Assembly: GCA_029582155.1 (NCBI GenBank)
Contig: CM055895.1
Location: 48,270,807-48,334,806 of the forward strand
Direction: 5' to 3'
Origin: Panopea generosa
Taxonomy: Eukaryota > Mollusca > Bivalvia > Adapedonta > Hiatellidae
Length of the DNA: 64,000 bases
Shown piece after piece: positions 32,617 through 45,396 of this stretch. Below the pieces are notes generated by a model. That model saw only the letters and a list, made by a program, of their open reading frames with translations. It was not told the DNA's origin and searched no databases. The position numbers and the translations under genes are program-made. Positions within the stretch are counted from its first letter, which is position 1, and each line of letters opens with the position of its first letter.

Positions 32617-35600
32617 GGCATAGTGCCACCATTGCAAAAAGGAAGTGCTTCTGTGGGGTAGTCGCATAATGGCGGTTATAAATAATCCTCAATTCTTCTT
32701 CTTTAAAAATGCATTTTCCTTATTTTAATGCTCATTTTTTTATTTGAATGGCATTATTGATGTATTTTGAACATTTTGATAGCATTGTCATGTTTGAATT
32801 GTGAATTTAGAAAAAAAAAATGATGCTTGTAAATTTGGGTATGAATTCATGATTTCGGAAGTCTACTTTCACTTTGTCACCAGTGTACACACTGAGCAGA
32901 AAAAAAATCTCTTATATGACACATGACCCCTACTTTTCTCATCATATTTTGATAGTGCAGAGGTTGACAAACAGTAAAATTTAGGTTTCACTTTTTTCAT
33001 TTGGGACCCTCTATGAATGACAAGCCTTCAAACTTTTATTATTTACTATAGAATAAAGAACAAAAATCAATGGTGGGGTTACACCTATAAGAGAGACTTG
33101 AGTGAAATGGGGGTGATTTTCCAAAATGTTAATTGTAGGTAAAATTACCTCTTTTTTACACTCTCATAGTATTAAATGACAAATTGGAGACATTTGCTTC
33201 ATACAAAAAAAACATTGTGGCAAGTGTATGCCTCAAATAAAGCATATATGTGCATATTTACATTGAAATTTCATGAAAAATCACAAAATTTTGAAGATTT
33301 TTTATTTTGGATGATTTAAATGTGCAATTTTTAGCATGTACATTGTGTTGAATAATGTATTTTGGTAAGATAATGTCTTCAGTGTATCATGAGACTATTT
33401 TGGTGTAAAAATTTTAATGGAATTAGGTAAAAAAAAATTTTTTTTGGTAAAATTAGTCAAACACATCAAAATTGCATGTCGGTCAACATCTCGCGCCTGT
33501 ATATAATGATCATGTAAAAAGTGGTATTTTGACAAAAGTTTCAGTATTAAATGCCTGCAACTTGGCAGTATTTCTTCAAATTGGTAGTACTTAGTAAAAA
33601 TGAGGTAATTATGAAATTAAAAAAAAAGAGTTTCCTTATAGGCATAGTGCCACCATTGCAAAAAGGAAGTGCTTCCGTGGGGTAGTCGCATAATGGCGGT
33701 TATAAATAATCCTCAATTCTTCTTCTTTAAAAATGCATTTTCCTTATTTTAATGCTCATTTTTTTTTATTTGAATGGCATTATTGATGTATTTTGAACAT
33801 TTTGATAGCATTGTCATGTTTGAATTGTGAATTTAGAAAAAAAAAATGATGCTTGTAAATTTGGGTATGAATTCATGATTTCGGAAGTCTACTTTCACTT
33901 TGTCACCAGTGTACACACTGAGCAGAAAAAAAATCTCTTATATGACACATGACCCCTACTTTTCTCATCATATTTTGATAGTGCAGAGGTTGACAAACAG
34001 TAAAATGTAGGTTTCACTTTTTTCATTTGGGACCCTCTATGAATGACAAGCCTTCAAACTTTTATTATTTACTATAGAATAAAGAACAAAAATCAATGGT
34101 GGGGTTACACCTATAAGAGAGACTTGAGTGAAATGGGGGTGATTTTCCAAAATGTTAATTGTAGGTAAAATAACCTCTTTTTTACACTCTCATAGTATTA
34201 AATGACAAATTGGAGACATTTGCTTCATACAAAAAAAACATTGTGGCAAGTGTATGCCTCAAATAAAGCATATATGTGCATATTTACATTGAAATTTCAT
34301 GAAAAATCACAAAATGTTGAAGATTTTTTATTTTGGATGATTTAAATGTGCAATTTTTAGCATGTACATTGTATTGAATAATGTATTTTGGTAAGATAAT
34401 GTCTTCAGTGTATCACGAGACTATTTTGGTGTAAAAATTTTAATGGAATTAGGTAAAAAAAAAATTTTTTTGGTAAAATTAGTAAACACATCAAAATTGC
34501 ATGTCGGTCAACATCTCGCGCCTGTATATAATGATCATGTAAAAAGTGGTATTTTGACAAAAGTTTCAGTATTTAATGCCTGCAACTTGGCAGTATTTCT
34601 TCAAATTGGTAGTACTTAGTAAAAATGAGGTAATTATGAAATTAAAAAAAAAAGAGTTTCCTTATAAGAGAGACTTGAGTGAAATGGGGGTGATTTTCCA
34701 AAATGTTAATTGTAGGTAAAATTACCTCTTTTTTACACTCTCATAGTATTAAATGACAAATTGGAGACATTTGCTTCATAAAAAAAAACACATTTTGGCA
34801 AGTGTATGCCTCAAATAAAGCAAATATGTGCATATTTACATTGAAATTTCATGAAAAATCACAAAATTTTGAAGATTTTTTATTTTGGATGATTTAAATG
34901 TGCAATTTTTAGCATGTACATTGTATTGAATAATGTATTTTGGTAAGATAATGTCTTCAGTGTATCATGAGACTATTTTGGTGTAAAAATTTTAATGGAA
35001 TTAGGTAAAAAAAAAATTTTTTTGGTAAAATTAGTCAAACACATCAAAATTGTATGTCGGTCAACATCTCGCGCCTGTATATAATGATCATGTAAAAAAT
35101 GGTATTTTGACAAAAGTTTCAGTATTTAATGCCTGCAACTTGGCAGTATTTCTTCAAATTGGTAGTACTTAGTAAAAATGAGGTAATTATGAAATTAAAA
35201 AAAAAAGAGTTTCCTTATAAGAGAGACTTGAGTGAAATGGGGGTGATTTTCCAAAATGTTAATTGTAGGTAAAATTACCTCTTTTTTACACTCTCATAGT
35301 ATTAAATGACAAATTGGAGACATTTGCTTCATAAAAAAACACATTTTGGCAAGTGTATGCCTCAAATAAAGCAAATATGTGCATATTTACATCGAAATTT
35401 CATGAAAAATCACAAAATTTTGAAGATTTTTTATTTTGGATGATTTAAATGTGCAATTTTTAGCTTGTACATTGTATTGAATAATGTATTTTGGTAAGAT
35501 AATGTCTTCAGTGTATCATGAGACTATTTTGGTGTAAAAATTTTAATGGAATTAGGTAAAAAAAAAATTTTTTTTGGGTAAAATTAGTCAAACACATCAA

Positions 35601-36796
35601 AATTGCATGTCGGTCAACATCTCGCGCCTGTATATAATGATCATGTAAAAAGTGGTATTTTGACAAAAGTTTCAGTATTTAATGCCTGCAACTTGGCAGT
35701 ATTTCTTCAAATTGGTAGTACTTAGTAAAAATGAGGTAATTATGAAATTAAAAAAAAAAGAGTTTCCTTATAAGAGAGACTTGAGTGAAATGGGGGTGAT
35801 TTTCCAAAATGTTAATTGTAGGTAAAATTACCTCTTTTTTACACTCTCATAGTATTAAATGACAAATTGGAGACATTTGCTTCATAAAAAAAACACACAT
35901 TTTGGCAAGTGTATGCCTCAAATAAAGCAAATATGTGCATATTTACATTGAAATTTCATGAAAAATCACAAAATTTTGAAGATTTTTTATTTTGGATGAT
36001 TTAAATGTGCAATTTTTAGCATGTACATTGTGTTGAATAATGTATTTTGGTAAGATAATGTCTTCAGTGTATCATGAGACTATTTTGGTGTAAAAATTTT
36101 AATGGAATTAGGTAAAAAAAATTTTTTTTGGGTAAAATTAGTCAAACACATCAAAATTGCATGTCGGTCAACATCTCGCGCCTGTATATAATGATCATGT
36201 AAAAAGTGGTATTTTGACAAAAGTTTCAGTATTAAATGCCTGCAACTTGGCAGTATTTCTTCAAATTGGTAGTACTTAGTAAAAATGAGGTAATTATGAA
36301 ATTAAAAAAAAAAGAGTTTCCTTATAGGCATAGTGCCACCATTGCAAAAAGGAAGTGCTTCCGTGGGGTAGTCGCATAATGGCGGTTATAAATAATCCTC
36401 AATTCTTCTTCTTTAAAAATGCATTTTCCTTATTTTAATGCTCATTTTTTTATTTGAATGGCATTATTGATGTATTTTGAACATTTTGATAGCATTGTCA
36501 TGTTTGAATTGTGAATTTAGAAAAAAAAAATGATGCTTGTAAATTTGGGTATGAATTCATGATTTCGGAAGTCTACTTTCACTTTGTCACCAGTGTACAC
36601 ACTGAGCAGAAAAAAAAATCTCTTATATGACACATGACCCCTACTTTTCTCATCATATTTTGATAGTGCAGAGGTTGACAAACAGTAAAATGTAGGTTTC
36701 ACTTCTTTCATTTGGGACCCTCTATGAATGACAAGCCTTCAAACTTTTATTATTTACTATAGAATAAAGAACAAAATTCAATGGTGGGGTTACACC
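32617..36796 (+). mobile_element. composite array 1 of elements A and B: A-B-A-B-B-B-B-A
   Basis: Element A (about 470 bp, starts GGCATAGTGCCACCATTG, ends GGTGGGGTTACACC): 32617-33085, 33641-34111, 36327-36796. Element B (about 547-550 bp, starts AGAGAGACTTGAGTG, ends AAAGAGTTTCCT): 33090-33636, 34116-34662, 34667-35215, 35220-35768, 35773-36322. Every internal junction is a single TATA. The whole array is flanked by TGTA (32613-32616 and 36797-36800), a 4-bp target duplication. The ends of A are imperfect inverted repeats (13 of 18). All copies point the same way. No coding frame. Confidence 0.9.
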
Positions 36797-36800
36797 TGTA

Positions 36801-37130
36801 TTAGACCAACGATGCTGCCAGCAGTTGCATATATCGCACTGTAATGGATGCTGCCTCTTCGTAACATGACGCAAAGGTTATACAGGATTGTTCACTTTCT
36901 CCGAACCGGAAGTAGAGTGAACCAGTCTGTCGAGTTTGAAAAAGTGAAAGTAGACATTCCCGGGAATTCTCGAAAATTCCCGGTTACCATGTGGATCAGA
37001 AAGGAAGAGGATATTTATCAAGAAGGTTCCCCTGTCACTGCGCATGATTTTTTCATATTCGCAATATCTCTCCTGCGGATATGAAAAAACAAAACCTCCA
37101 ATTTTGGAGAGTATTGAACCTTCTTGACGT
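36801..37130. repeat. dispersed CCGGAAGTAG...TTCCCGG sequence, copy 1
   Basis: About 36895-36990 carries ACCGGAAGTAGAGTGAACCA, GTCGAGTTTGAAAAAGTGAA and TTCCCGGGAATTCTCGAAAA. The same string occurs at 59650-59765. An open frame of 78 codons crosses it but has no recognisable protein. Confidence 0.6.
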
Positions 37131-37379
37131 TTATCTGTTTTATATTACATTTTTCTGCATTGTGAAGGAAAAATGATATTGTTTTGACGAATATAAAATA
37201 TATTTTTCTACATTGTGAATGAGAAATAACATTTAGACATTGATTGGTAGGTGTTTTCGATCAGAGTTCTGTAAATATCATAATAATGTGACTTTAAAAT
37301 TTGGTTTTACCAGTGGGAGTTTGTTATTTTTAGGTTTTTATGAGTATAACAATGTAATCGATAACTTATGTACCTTCAT

Positions 37380-37450
37380 TACAAAAATGGTTACCAACCC
37401 CCCCCCCCCCCAGTCCCCCCCCACCCGCCCTCCCCCTTCCCTTACACACA
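37380..37450. repeat. C-rich low-complexity run
   Basis: CCCCCCCCCC runs broken by AGT, ACCCG and TT. Comparable homopolymer runs occur at 46157-46173 (G), 46640-46657 (GT then G), 48785-48802 (C) and 60121-60160 (C then A). Confidence 0.85.
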
Positions 37451-37746
37451 TACAAACATGTATATGGAACTGCCATTATAAGAGTTTAAAAGCAAAAACA
37501 TCAAAATAATACACCGCATTAAAATGCACCCCACCCACAAACAGATCTATAACAGTATACTGCAGTCTCAACAAACGTTTACTCTTTGAGACAAAATGAC
37601 AGTGATTGTTTGTATTTATACTTATTAAAGAGTGGTTTAAAATATTAAATATTGTTCTGTAACTTCTGTGTATCAATATTAAGTGTGTTTTTTATTGTAG
37701 AAATTGTAAATACAGAAAAGAGGTAATACTTTCTTAGCTTTACACA

Positions 37747-37853
37747 GGAAGTCTATCAGGGAGAAAGTCTTTGTAGTACAAGAAAGTACAAACTCCTCCA
37801 AGGAGTGAGATGTCAGTTCAAGTCTGACCTTGGACAAATTGATAGACTTCCAT
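37747..37853 (+). ncRNA. tRNA-like element closed by a 12-bp stem
   Basis: GGAAGTCTATCA and TGATAGACTTCC are perfect inverted repeats at the ends. Inside are a D-arm-like TAGTACAAGAAAGTACA, a hairpin ACTCCTCCAAGGAGT and a T-arm-like GTCAGTTCAAGTCTGAC. It looks like a tRNA-derived repeat or decayed tRNA, not a normal tRNA gene. The D-arm is close to that of the element at 38949-39017. Confidence 0.45.
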
Positions 37854-38948
37854 TTCATTTTTCATAATGATATATAATAAAGGCTTTCAATTGTGCAATG
37901 ATGTGGACTTTGGTTAAAATATTTGGTATGAAATATGGCTTATTTATACAAATAAGACAATCATTAAGCAAAGTTTAACTTATAAACTTTTTAACTTTTT
38001 AAACCCTATTTAGTTTCCATTCAGTAAGACAAATTGAAATGAAAATAAAGAATATTGAAATACTTGCATACAATCATTCAGTCTGTATGTCAACTATATA
38101 TATAGTGTGTTATTGTCAGTCACTTCAATTATTAATTATTGTATTCTATTTTTTTAATAATGTTAAACTTAAACCTAAAATAATAATGGTGTGTATGGCA
38201 TGCTATAAGTACAAGCATTTAGTTATTTAAGATTTGGAGATACTAATTAGTTTGAACTTTTGATATATGACACTGTCAAAGGTTCACGTACAGCAAGCCA
38301 AAAATAGAATTAGTAACATATTTTATGGTCATTTAGCGAAGAGAGTGGACATCTGATATATAGAAAAACATGCGTTATGTGTTAATGATGTGCAATGTTG
38401 AAACAATAGAAACTGCATTTCGTTTCTCTATGAAAATCAGTTGAATTTGGGTAGTGCTAAAAGTACCAGTTTGCATTTCATTGGCACCATGATGTTGCTT
38501 TGCTTTTAGCTTGTAGGACATTACATTTCATGGGATGCTTACTGTAACCTAGGTAGCCATAAAGATGTGCACAACTGTGCTTATTCAACAGGACTTGGAA
38601 CAAAGTCACTATTCAAACAATGACATTAAATTGGTAGCTAAATATTTCTGTTTTTTTAAATATAAAAACAAACATCATCATAGTTATTCTTTCATCTTAA
38701 ATAATTTGAAAATATATTGTAAATTATACAATTCTGAGTTTTCATTGAAAGATGAAAAACATTCTCTAGTCTAGTTCGGACTTCAGACATTAATCTAGCC
38801 TGTTTTTCATCACTGGATCAAACTCAAAATTATGCTACCATTCCTGAAATAAACACAAACTTATTTACTAATATAAGCATTTTTCACTATCCTCATTTCA
38901 TAAATTCAAAACTGATTTACAATACGTAGTATGAAGCCTCCAACAGGT
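37854..38948. other. no gene seen
   Basis: A+T-rich DNA with only short open frames lacking recognisable domains. Confidence 0.5.
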
Positions 38949-39017
38949 ATCCTTAGTTGGGATTGAACCAACATATTCCATCTTAAAGACAGATGTACTT
39001 CATTGTACTATAAGGAT
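38949..39017 (-). ncRNA. tRNA-like cloverleaf, copy 1
   Basis: 69 nt on the minus strand fold as acceptor ATCCTTA/TAAGGAT (7 pairs), D arm GTAC-AATGAA-GTAC, an anticodon arm with loop CTTTAAG, and T arm GTTGG-TTCAATC-CCAAC. The anticodon in this fold is UUA. A second copy of the same length lies at 49296-49364, with similar flanks (AGCCTCCAACAG). Likely a tRNA-derived dispersed repeat rather than a functional tRNA. Confidence 0.5.
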
Positions 39018-39239
39018 GCATTTTGAAGCTGCATTAAACTTACACTGTACATTAATTATGATAGTTCAAATTCCTGTTTTATTTTTAAGCCTTACAGTAA
39101 TTCAAGCTTTAGAAATGTTTGCTTTTAATTATCAATTTTGTAAAAATTAAATCGTCACCATTAAGCAAACTTAAATAAACCGACAATTGGAAAACTTTTT
39201 CAATAATTTTACACTCTTTTTACAGCGACACACATACAC

Positions 39240-39655
39240 ATACAGGTATGAAGAGGTACATAGGTAAGAGAAGTAAACTTACCTTGACACACATACACTC
39301 CTTGTACATAGGTATGAGGAGAGAGCACCTTACCCCAACACACATACACTCCTCATACATAGGTATGATGAGAGGGAGACTTACTTTGACACACATACAC
39401 TCATCATATATTGATATGAGGAGAGGGAAACTTACCTTGACACACATATATTCCTTGTACATAGGTATGAGGAGAGAGAAACTTACCTTGACACACATAC
39501 ACTCATATATGGGTTTGAGGAGAGACAATCTTACCTTGACACACATACACTTTCATACATTGGTATGAGGAGAGGGGATCTTACCCTGACACACATACAC
39601 TCTTATACATTGGTACGAGAAGAGGGAATCTTACCCCGACACACATAAACTCCTT
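39240..39655. repeat. 60-bp minisatellite (CTTACCTTGACACACATACA), left of the OTU gene
   Basis: Seven or so units of about 60 bp: GGTATGAGGAGAGGGAAACT, TACCTTGACACACATACACT, CCTTGTACATA. On the minus strand each unit contains CAAG|GTAAGT, a consensus 5' splice site. The unit is related to that of the array at 41690-43960. Open frames on both strands with a 20-residue period are artefacts. Confidence 0.9.
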
Positions 39656-39716
39656 TTTTCTTCTGCGTTGCCTTGAAACTGAATTGTTTTTCTATTTTCT
39701 TGTTTGATGAGATTTT

Positions 39717-41168
39717 TTACTTAGGCGTAAGTTTTTCTATTGTGTTTATTGTGCTATGAGTAGAATCTATACATATAACATCAGGGGCATAATGTTTAAA
39801 TTCTATAGCCTGTTCTTTGGTCATCAGAACCAACATGACATCTTCTTTCCTAAGTTGGATAGAATTAGATTGTGTGTGTTGCTGCTTATATAACAGCACA
39901 GGATTATTGGGGAGTGACTGCAGAATTTGAACTCTTAAATGCACTGATGTTGACTACTAATATTTTGTACCATGGATAAACGTGACCTAATCTGATTCCT
40001 TACAGGTTCTGGGATAGGAAGGAAACGAGTTTGATTTAAACCAGTTGCGTGAAAATGAGTCTGTATGTACTTCACAGAAACAACCCCAGAACTTTGCACT
40101 ATTACATTCATTCTTGATGGGCAGATCTTACCTATTTTTGCTGAGCCTTTACGTGCACGTTTATTACTTAAAACAGCATTCTTAATGTTATTACTATTTT
40201 CACTAAGTTTTGAACCACTACGATAACATATAAAGTTCTTGTATACTTTACCACAGACCTTTTTCGTAGCTTAGCACTTAAAACACACATTATTTGTACA
40301 TTCCTCATTGGATTTCCAACACATAAATTCCTGTTCAGTTTTAAAATTAAATGTTTGTATTGCCATTTCAGTTCCATGGATAGTCTTAAGGTGTTCAGCC
40401 ATTTTATCTACTGTCCTAAACTTTTCAGAACAAGATGGTACACTGCAAGGAATTGAAGTCAATGGTTTTTCCTTTTTGTCTAATGGACTAGAACGGCATT
40501 TACGACTATGTCTTTTCAATTTTTTCTTTGAAGAGAAATACATATTGCAATGACTACAAACAGTTCCAACAAGACAAGAATCTTTACCTAATGGTGGGTT
40601 TATGTAAACGTGATCAGTAAAGCTACTGCAGACTGCTACTATCAATGTTATCAAATGCTACTGATGGATCTAAAGTTATTACACTCTCGTTGAAAGAAGT
40701 ACTTTTTAAATCATCTACAACAGAAGTATTACCACAATTAAGTAATTCATTTGCTACATTCTGGTAAGGAAATGTGGATCCAGTGACATCATCAATTGCA
40801 ATATCAAAATGATCTCCTACCTTGGTTGTATACAAAATATGAATAGGAGCTGTTGATATGTAACTGTTTTGTTCATTAAAAGTGATAGTATTAACAACAT
40901 TATTATCATTAACACCTTGTGTAACAAAAATATTATGCCTGAAATGCCTACTTAAAGCGACTATACACTCAAATCCAGCATATACACCATCTAAAGATAA
41001 CCCGTTTAAATCGTCACTCATTGATCCTTGGATAAAGAAATCATTGAAATCATCTTCATGTTCCCTAATATAAGACACTGCAATTTGCCGTAACTCGGAA
41101 TAACTACTTTCATGACCAAATAATCCGAAACTAACAGCTCTAAATATACAATTGCCATCTCCATACAC
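39717..41168 (-). pseudogene. broken OTU-protease / C2H2 zinc finger / DDE transposase gene
   Basis: Minus-strand order: an OTU cysteine protease domain (40623-41168) with YGDGNCIFRAVSFGLFG, catalytic Asp/Cys at residues 4-7, and late GDHFDIAID with the His. After a one-base overlap/shift come two C2H2 fingers (40271-40654): CSHCNMYFSSKKKLKRHSRKC and CSVPSCSEKFRTVDKMAEHL. A basic region and THFHATGLNQTRFLPIPE follow in shifted frames (about 39950-40260). Last is VLMTKEQAIEFKHYAPDVIC then IDSTHST (39717-39944), the first strand of a MULE/ZSWIM-like DDE transposase, which ends right after. It is probably a transposon-encoded fusion, now inactive. The N-terminus before Met is not clear. Confidence 0.72.
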
Positions 41169-41689
41169 ATGCCGCCTTATTAAACCAAAATACGAATATA
41201 TTCATCCTGATTAAATACATTAAGAGGTACAAGAGCTCTACTACATATGTCTACACATTGCATGCTGAAACTGTTCATCCGAAACAAAAGTTGTTTTCTA
41301 CCATTACAATTAACTACAAAATAGTATGTTCACAGACACATGCTTGTATTTGTGAAAAAATATATCACCGAAGTTAGTATAGTATTTCACAAATCAATAT
41401 CAATTTTGATGTGCAGAAAATATTTAATTTCCAATAAATACTTAATAAATTATAAAAGTATTCTTTAGTAAAATATACTTCAATAACTATTAATTACTAT
41501 TTGAATATTACTAGTATTTGTATTATCTTTCTTTTGTTGTTATACTAGATCAAAGGCATCTGGAGCTATCTGGTTGTGTAAACCGGAACCATCAGTCTTG
41601 AAAGAGAAATACATTAATATTAATGATCAAAACATTTGGAGTACACTCAGTTCTTTCCTTTAATCAAAATCAATAGGTATCAGGTGAGT
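41169..41689. other. no gene seen
   Basis: A+T-rich spacer between the OTU domain and the minisatellite. An acceptor-like ATCAG just upstream of the OTU Met on the minus strand leads into an in-frame stop, so I found no upstream exon. Confidence 0.5.
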
Positions 41690-43960
41690 TTAACTTACTG
41701 TGACACACAAACACAGATGTCACGTGAGTGAAACTTAACTTGACAAACATACACTCTTCATAAACAGGTACCAGGTAAGTAAAACTTACCTTGAATCACA
41801 TACACAGGTGTCAGGTGAGTGAAACTTACCTGAACACACATACACAGTTGTCAGAGAGTGAAACTTATCTTGGTTCACATACACTCTTCATACACAGGTG
41901 TCAGGTGAGTGAAACTTACCTTGACACACATACACTCTTCATACACAGGTGTCAGGTTAGTAAAACTTACCTTGACACACATACACTCTTCATACACAGG
42001 TGTCAGGTTAGTAAAGCTTACTTTGACACACATAAACTCTTCATACACAGGTGTCAGGTAAGTAAAGCTTACCATGACACACATACACTCTTCATACACA
42101 GGTGTCAGGTTAGTAAAGCTTACCTTGACACACATACACAGTTGACAGGTGAGTGAAACTTACCTTGGCACACATACACTCTTCATACACAGGTGTCAGG
42201 TTAGTAAAACTTACCTTGACACACATATACTCTTCATACACAGGTGCCAGGTTAGTAAAAGTTACCTTGGCACACATACACTCTTCATACACAGGTGTCA
42301 GGTTAGAAAACTTACCTTGACATATATACACTCTTCATACACAGGTGTCAGGTGAGTGAAACTTATCTTGACATACATACATTCTTCAAAAACAGGTACC
42401 AGGTGAGAGAAACTTACCTTGGTACACATACACTCTTCATAAACAGGTACCAGGTGAGTGAAACTTACTGTGACACACATACACAGGTGTCAGGTTAGTA
42501 AAACTTATTTTGACACATATACACTCTTCATACACGGGTACCAGGTGAGTGAAACTTACTGTGACACACATACACAGGTGTCAGGTGAGTGAAACTTACT
42601 TTGACACACATACACTCTTCATAAAAAGGTACCAAGTGAGTGAAACTTACCTTGGTACACATACACTCTTCATAAACAGGTACCAGGTGAGTGAAACTTA
42701 CCTTGACACACATACACAGGTGTCAGGTTAGTAAAACTTATTTTGACACATATACACTCTTCATAAACAGGTACCAGGTGAGTGAAACTTACTGTGACAC
42801 ACATACACAGGTGTCAGGTTAGTAAAACTTATTTTGACACATATACACTCTTCATACACGGGTACCAGGTGAGTGAAACTTACTGTGACACACATACACA
42901 GGGGTCAGGTGAGTGAAACTTACCTTGACACACATACACTCTTCATAAACAGGTACCAGGTGAGTGAAACTTACTGTGACACACATACACAGGTGTCAGG
43001 TGAGTGAAACTTACCTTGACACACATACACTCTTCATTAACAGGTACCAGGTGAGTGAAACTTACTGTGACACACATACACAGGTGTCAGGTGAGTGAAA
43101 CTCACCTTGACACACATACACTCTTCATAAAAAGGTACCAGGTGAGTGAAACTTACCTTGGCACACATACACTCTTCATAAACAGGTACCAGGTGAGTGA
43201 ATCTTACTGTGACACACATACACTAGTGTCAGGTGAGTGAAACTTACCTTGACACATATACACTCTTCATACACGGGTACCAGGTGAGTGAAACTTACTG
43301 TGACACACATACACAGGTGTCAGGTGAGTGAAACTTACCTTGACACACATACACTCTTCATAAAAAGGTACCAGGTGAGTGAAACTTACCTTGGCACACA
43401 TACACTCTTCATAAACAGGTACCAGGTGAGTGAAACTTACTGTGACACACATACACAGGTGTCAGGTTAGTAAAACTTATTTTGACACATATACACTCTT
43501 CGTAAACAGGTACCAGGTGAGTGAAACTTACTGTGACACACATACACAGGTGTCAGGTTAGTAAAACTTATTTTGACACATATACACTCTTCATACACGG
43601 GTACCAGGTGAGTGAAACTTACTGTGACACACATACACAGGGGTCAGGTGAGTGAAACTTACCTTGACACACTTACACTCTTCATAAACAGGTACCAGGT
43701 GAGTGAAACTTACTGTGACACACATACACAGGTGTCAGGTGAGTGAAACTTACCTTGACACACATACACTCTTCATTAACAGGTACCAGGTGAGTGAAAC
43801 TTACTGTGACACACATACACAGGTGTCAGGTGAGTGAAACTTACCTTGACACACATACACTCTTCATACACGGGTACCAGGTGAGTGAAACTTACTGTGA
43901 CACACATACACAGGTGTCAGGTGAGTGAAACTTACCTTGACACACATACACTCTCTGTTA
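41690..43960. repeat. minisatellite with splice-donor motifs on both strands
   Basis: About forty units, mostly 57-60 bp, of CAGGTGTCAGGTGAGTGAAA, CTTACCTTGACACACATACA and CTCTTCATACA. A second subtype has GGTACCAGGTGAGTG and CTTACTGTGACACAC. Subtypes alternate, so there is a higher-order period of about 110 bp from 42430 on. Each unit carries CAG|GTGAGT on the + strand; the TTACCT subtype also carries CAAG|GTAAGT on the minus strand. Related to the array at 39240-39655. Confidence 0.93.
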
Positions 43961-44272
43961 AACAGACATTTGATCATTGATTTTCAATTAAAACCTTTAC
44001 ATCAATCATTACTGACTGCAAGTCTAGTAACACATGCTGTATAAATGAGGTGAATATTTGTATCAAGCTATATCAAATTCATTTCAGGGATTAAGATCAT
44101 TTGGAGCAGTCAGCAGACACTGTGCTAATTTGAACTTTAAACTGTATGACCTAGACTTGATCTAATACTTGAAAGGACACACAGTTTTGTATGATGCTAT
44201 TCTTATATCATAAAATAGAAGATAAAAACTGACAACAAAAAAGTTATAAGAAATATATTGTTTTAATTATAC

Positions 44273-44335
44273 CTGGATGACTTCAGATAGTGCCTGATCA
44301 GGGCTAACTACCAGTACATAGTCATTTGGCACTAC
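44273..44335 (-). CDS. mini-exon candidate, unknown gene (repeat a)
   Basis: 63 nt between TTACAG and CCAG|GTATAA on the minus strand. It encodes VVPNDYVLVVSPDQALSEVI plus Gln. It resembles the two candidates at 45000-45059 and 45397-45448, which also start GTAGTGCC. Unknown protein. Confidence 0.42.
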
Positions 44336-44379
44336 CTGTAATATATGCAAATATTTGCTTCTTTAAACCTATATAAGGG

Positions 44380-44570
44380 TTTCTCCATGACCTATTGGTC
44401 TAAGGCGCTGTTTCAAGATCATTGACCTCTCACAGCTAAGGTCATAGGTTCGAGATCCACTTGCTCCAAAAACTTCAATAGAGGAAGTTTGCCAGTTACT
44501 TGTGGAAGAACAGCGCTTATACTCGGATTCATTATGAGGTCTTCTACCACCAATAAAACTGGATAAGCTA
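44380..44570 (+). mobile_element. tRNA-derived SINE (class II tRNA-like head), copy 1
   Basis: Head with CTATTGGTCTAAGGCGCTG (box A) and GGTCATAGGTTCGAGATCC (box B) separated by a long spacer, as in tRNAs with an extra arm. Then a body TTGCTCCAAAAACTTCA ... AGTTTGCCAGTTACTTG. The same body recurs at 49920-50100. Confidence 0.6.
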
Positions 44571-44999
44571 TATATAGCCTGAAATGTGTTAAAAATAGCT
44601 TTGGTGCTATTGCCTTTGCATTATTTATGTTACATAAATGCTTCAGGAACTTTTAAACTATGGTTGATTTTCATTCTATAAATAATTTATAACGATTAAA
44701 TGACAAAACAAGACTGAATCAATTTTTTAAACTGAGTCTGATTATTTGTCATAATGCAACACCATGGACTGTTGTCATATTTATCTTGATCTTGGACTCA
44801 TTATCCAAAAGGCTACAGAGGTAATTGTCAGTATATTTATGTATAAAAGTTGCAAGTGCATATTAATTGTTTTGAGGCATTTCAATAAAGAATATTTATT
44901 CAACATGTTTTTTTCTCCATTGGTACTTGTATTGTTTTATTTACTAAAAATAACTGTGAATGTATGAAATGAGATTATTAAAATACAACTTTATTTTAC

Positions 45000-45059
45000 C
45001 TGGGTGATCCTATCTGGTGTAAGACCAGGACTGACAGCAACATGCTGATTTGGCACTAC
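45000..45059 (-). CDS. mini-exon candidate, unknown gene (repeat b)
   Basis: 60 nt between TTGTAG and CCAG|GTAAAA on the minus strand, encoding VVPNQHVAVSPGLTPDRITQ. Same start and spacing of Pro residues as the neighbour at 44273-44335, suggesting exon duplication. Confidence 0.45.
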
Positions 45060-45396
45060 CTACAATCGACAACATTTAATGTTAGCTAAGTTGTATAGAT
45101 CTATTACATTATTGAAATTGTAAAAAATATTTATACATTAGTTACATTTTAATAAAATTAGTCCAATCAATCAGACATTTGAAATGCTATTGCAGCCTCA
45201 TCAAAATTTGATAGATTATAATAATATAATTACATAATGTCATTCACACACAAATTCAGTGAATCCTGGACAATTGAATAGAACTGATGACACAGCTCTG
45301 TAAACAACGACAAAACGTGTTCCTTTAAAGAAAAACATATTGTAGAATGTGGGAAGATATATGTAATTGTATTGTTTAAATGCAACTCTATATTAC

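Noticed and set aside
41690-43960. Possible coding exon array (MCVKVSFTHLTPVYEEC period)
   Set aside because: Open frames exist on both strands with the repeat period; donor motifs are present but I found no acceptor AG in the right place on the minus strand.
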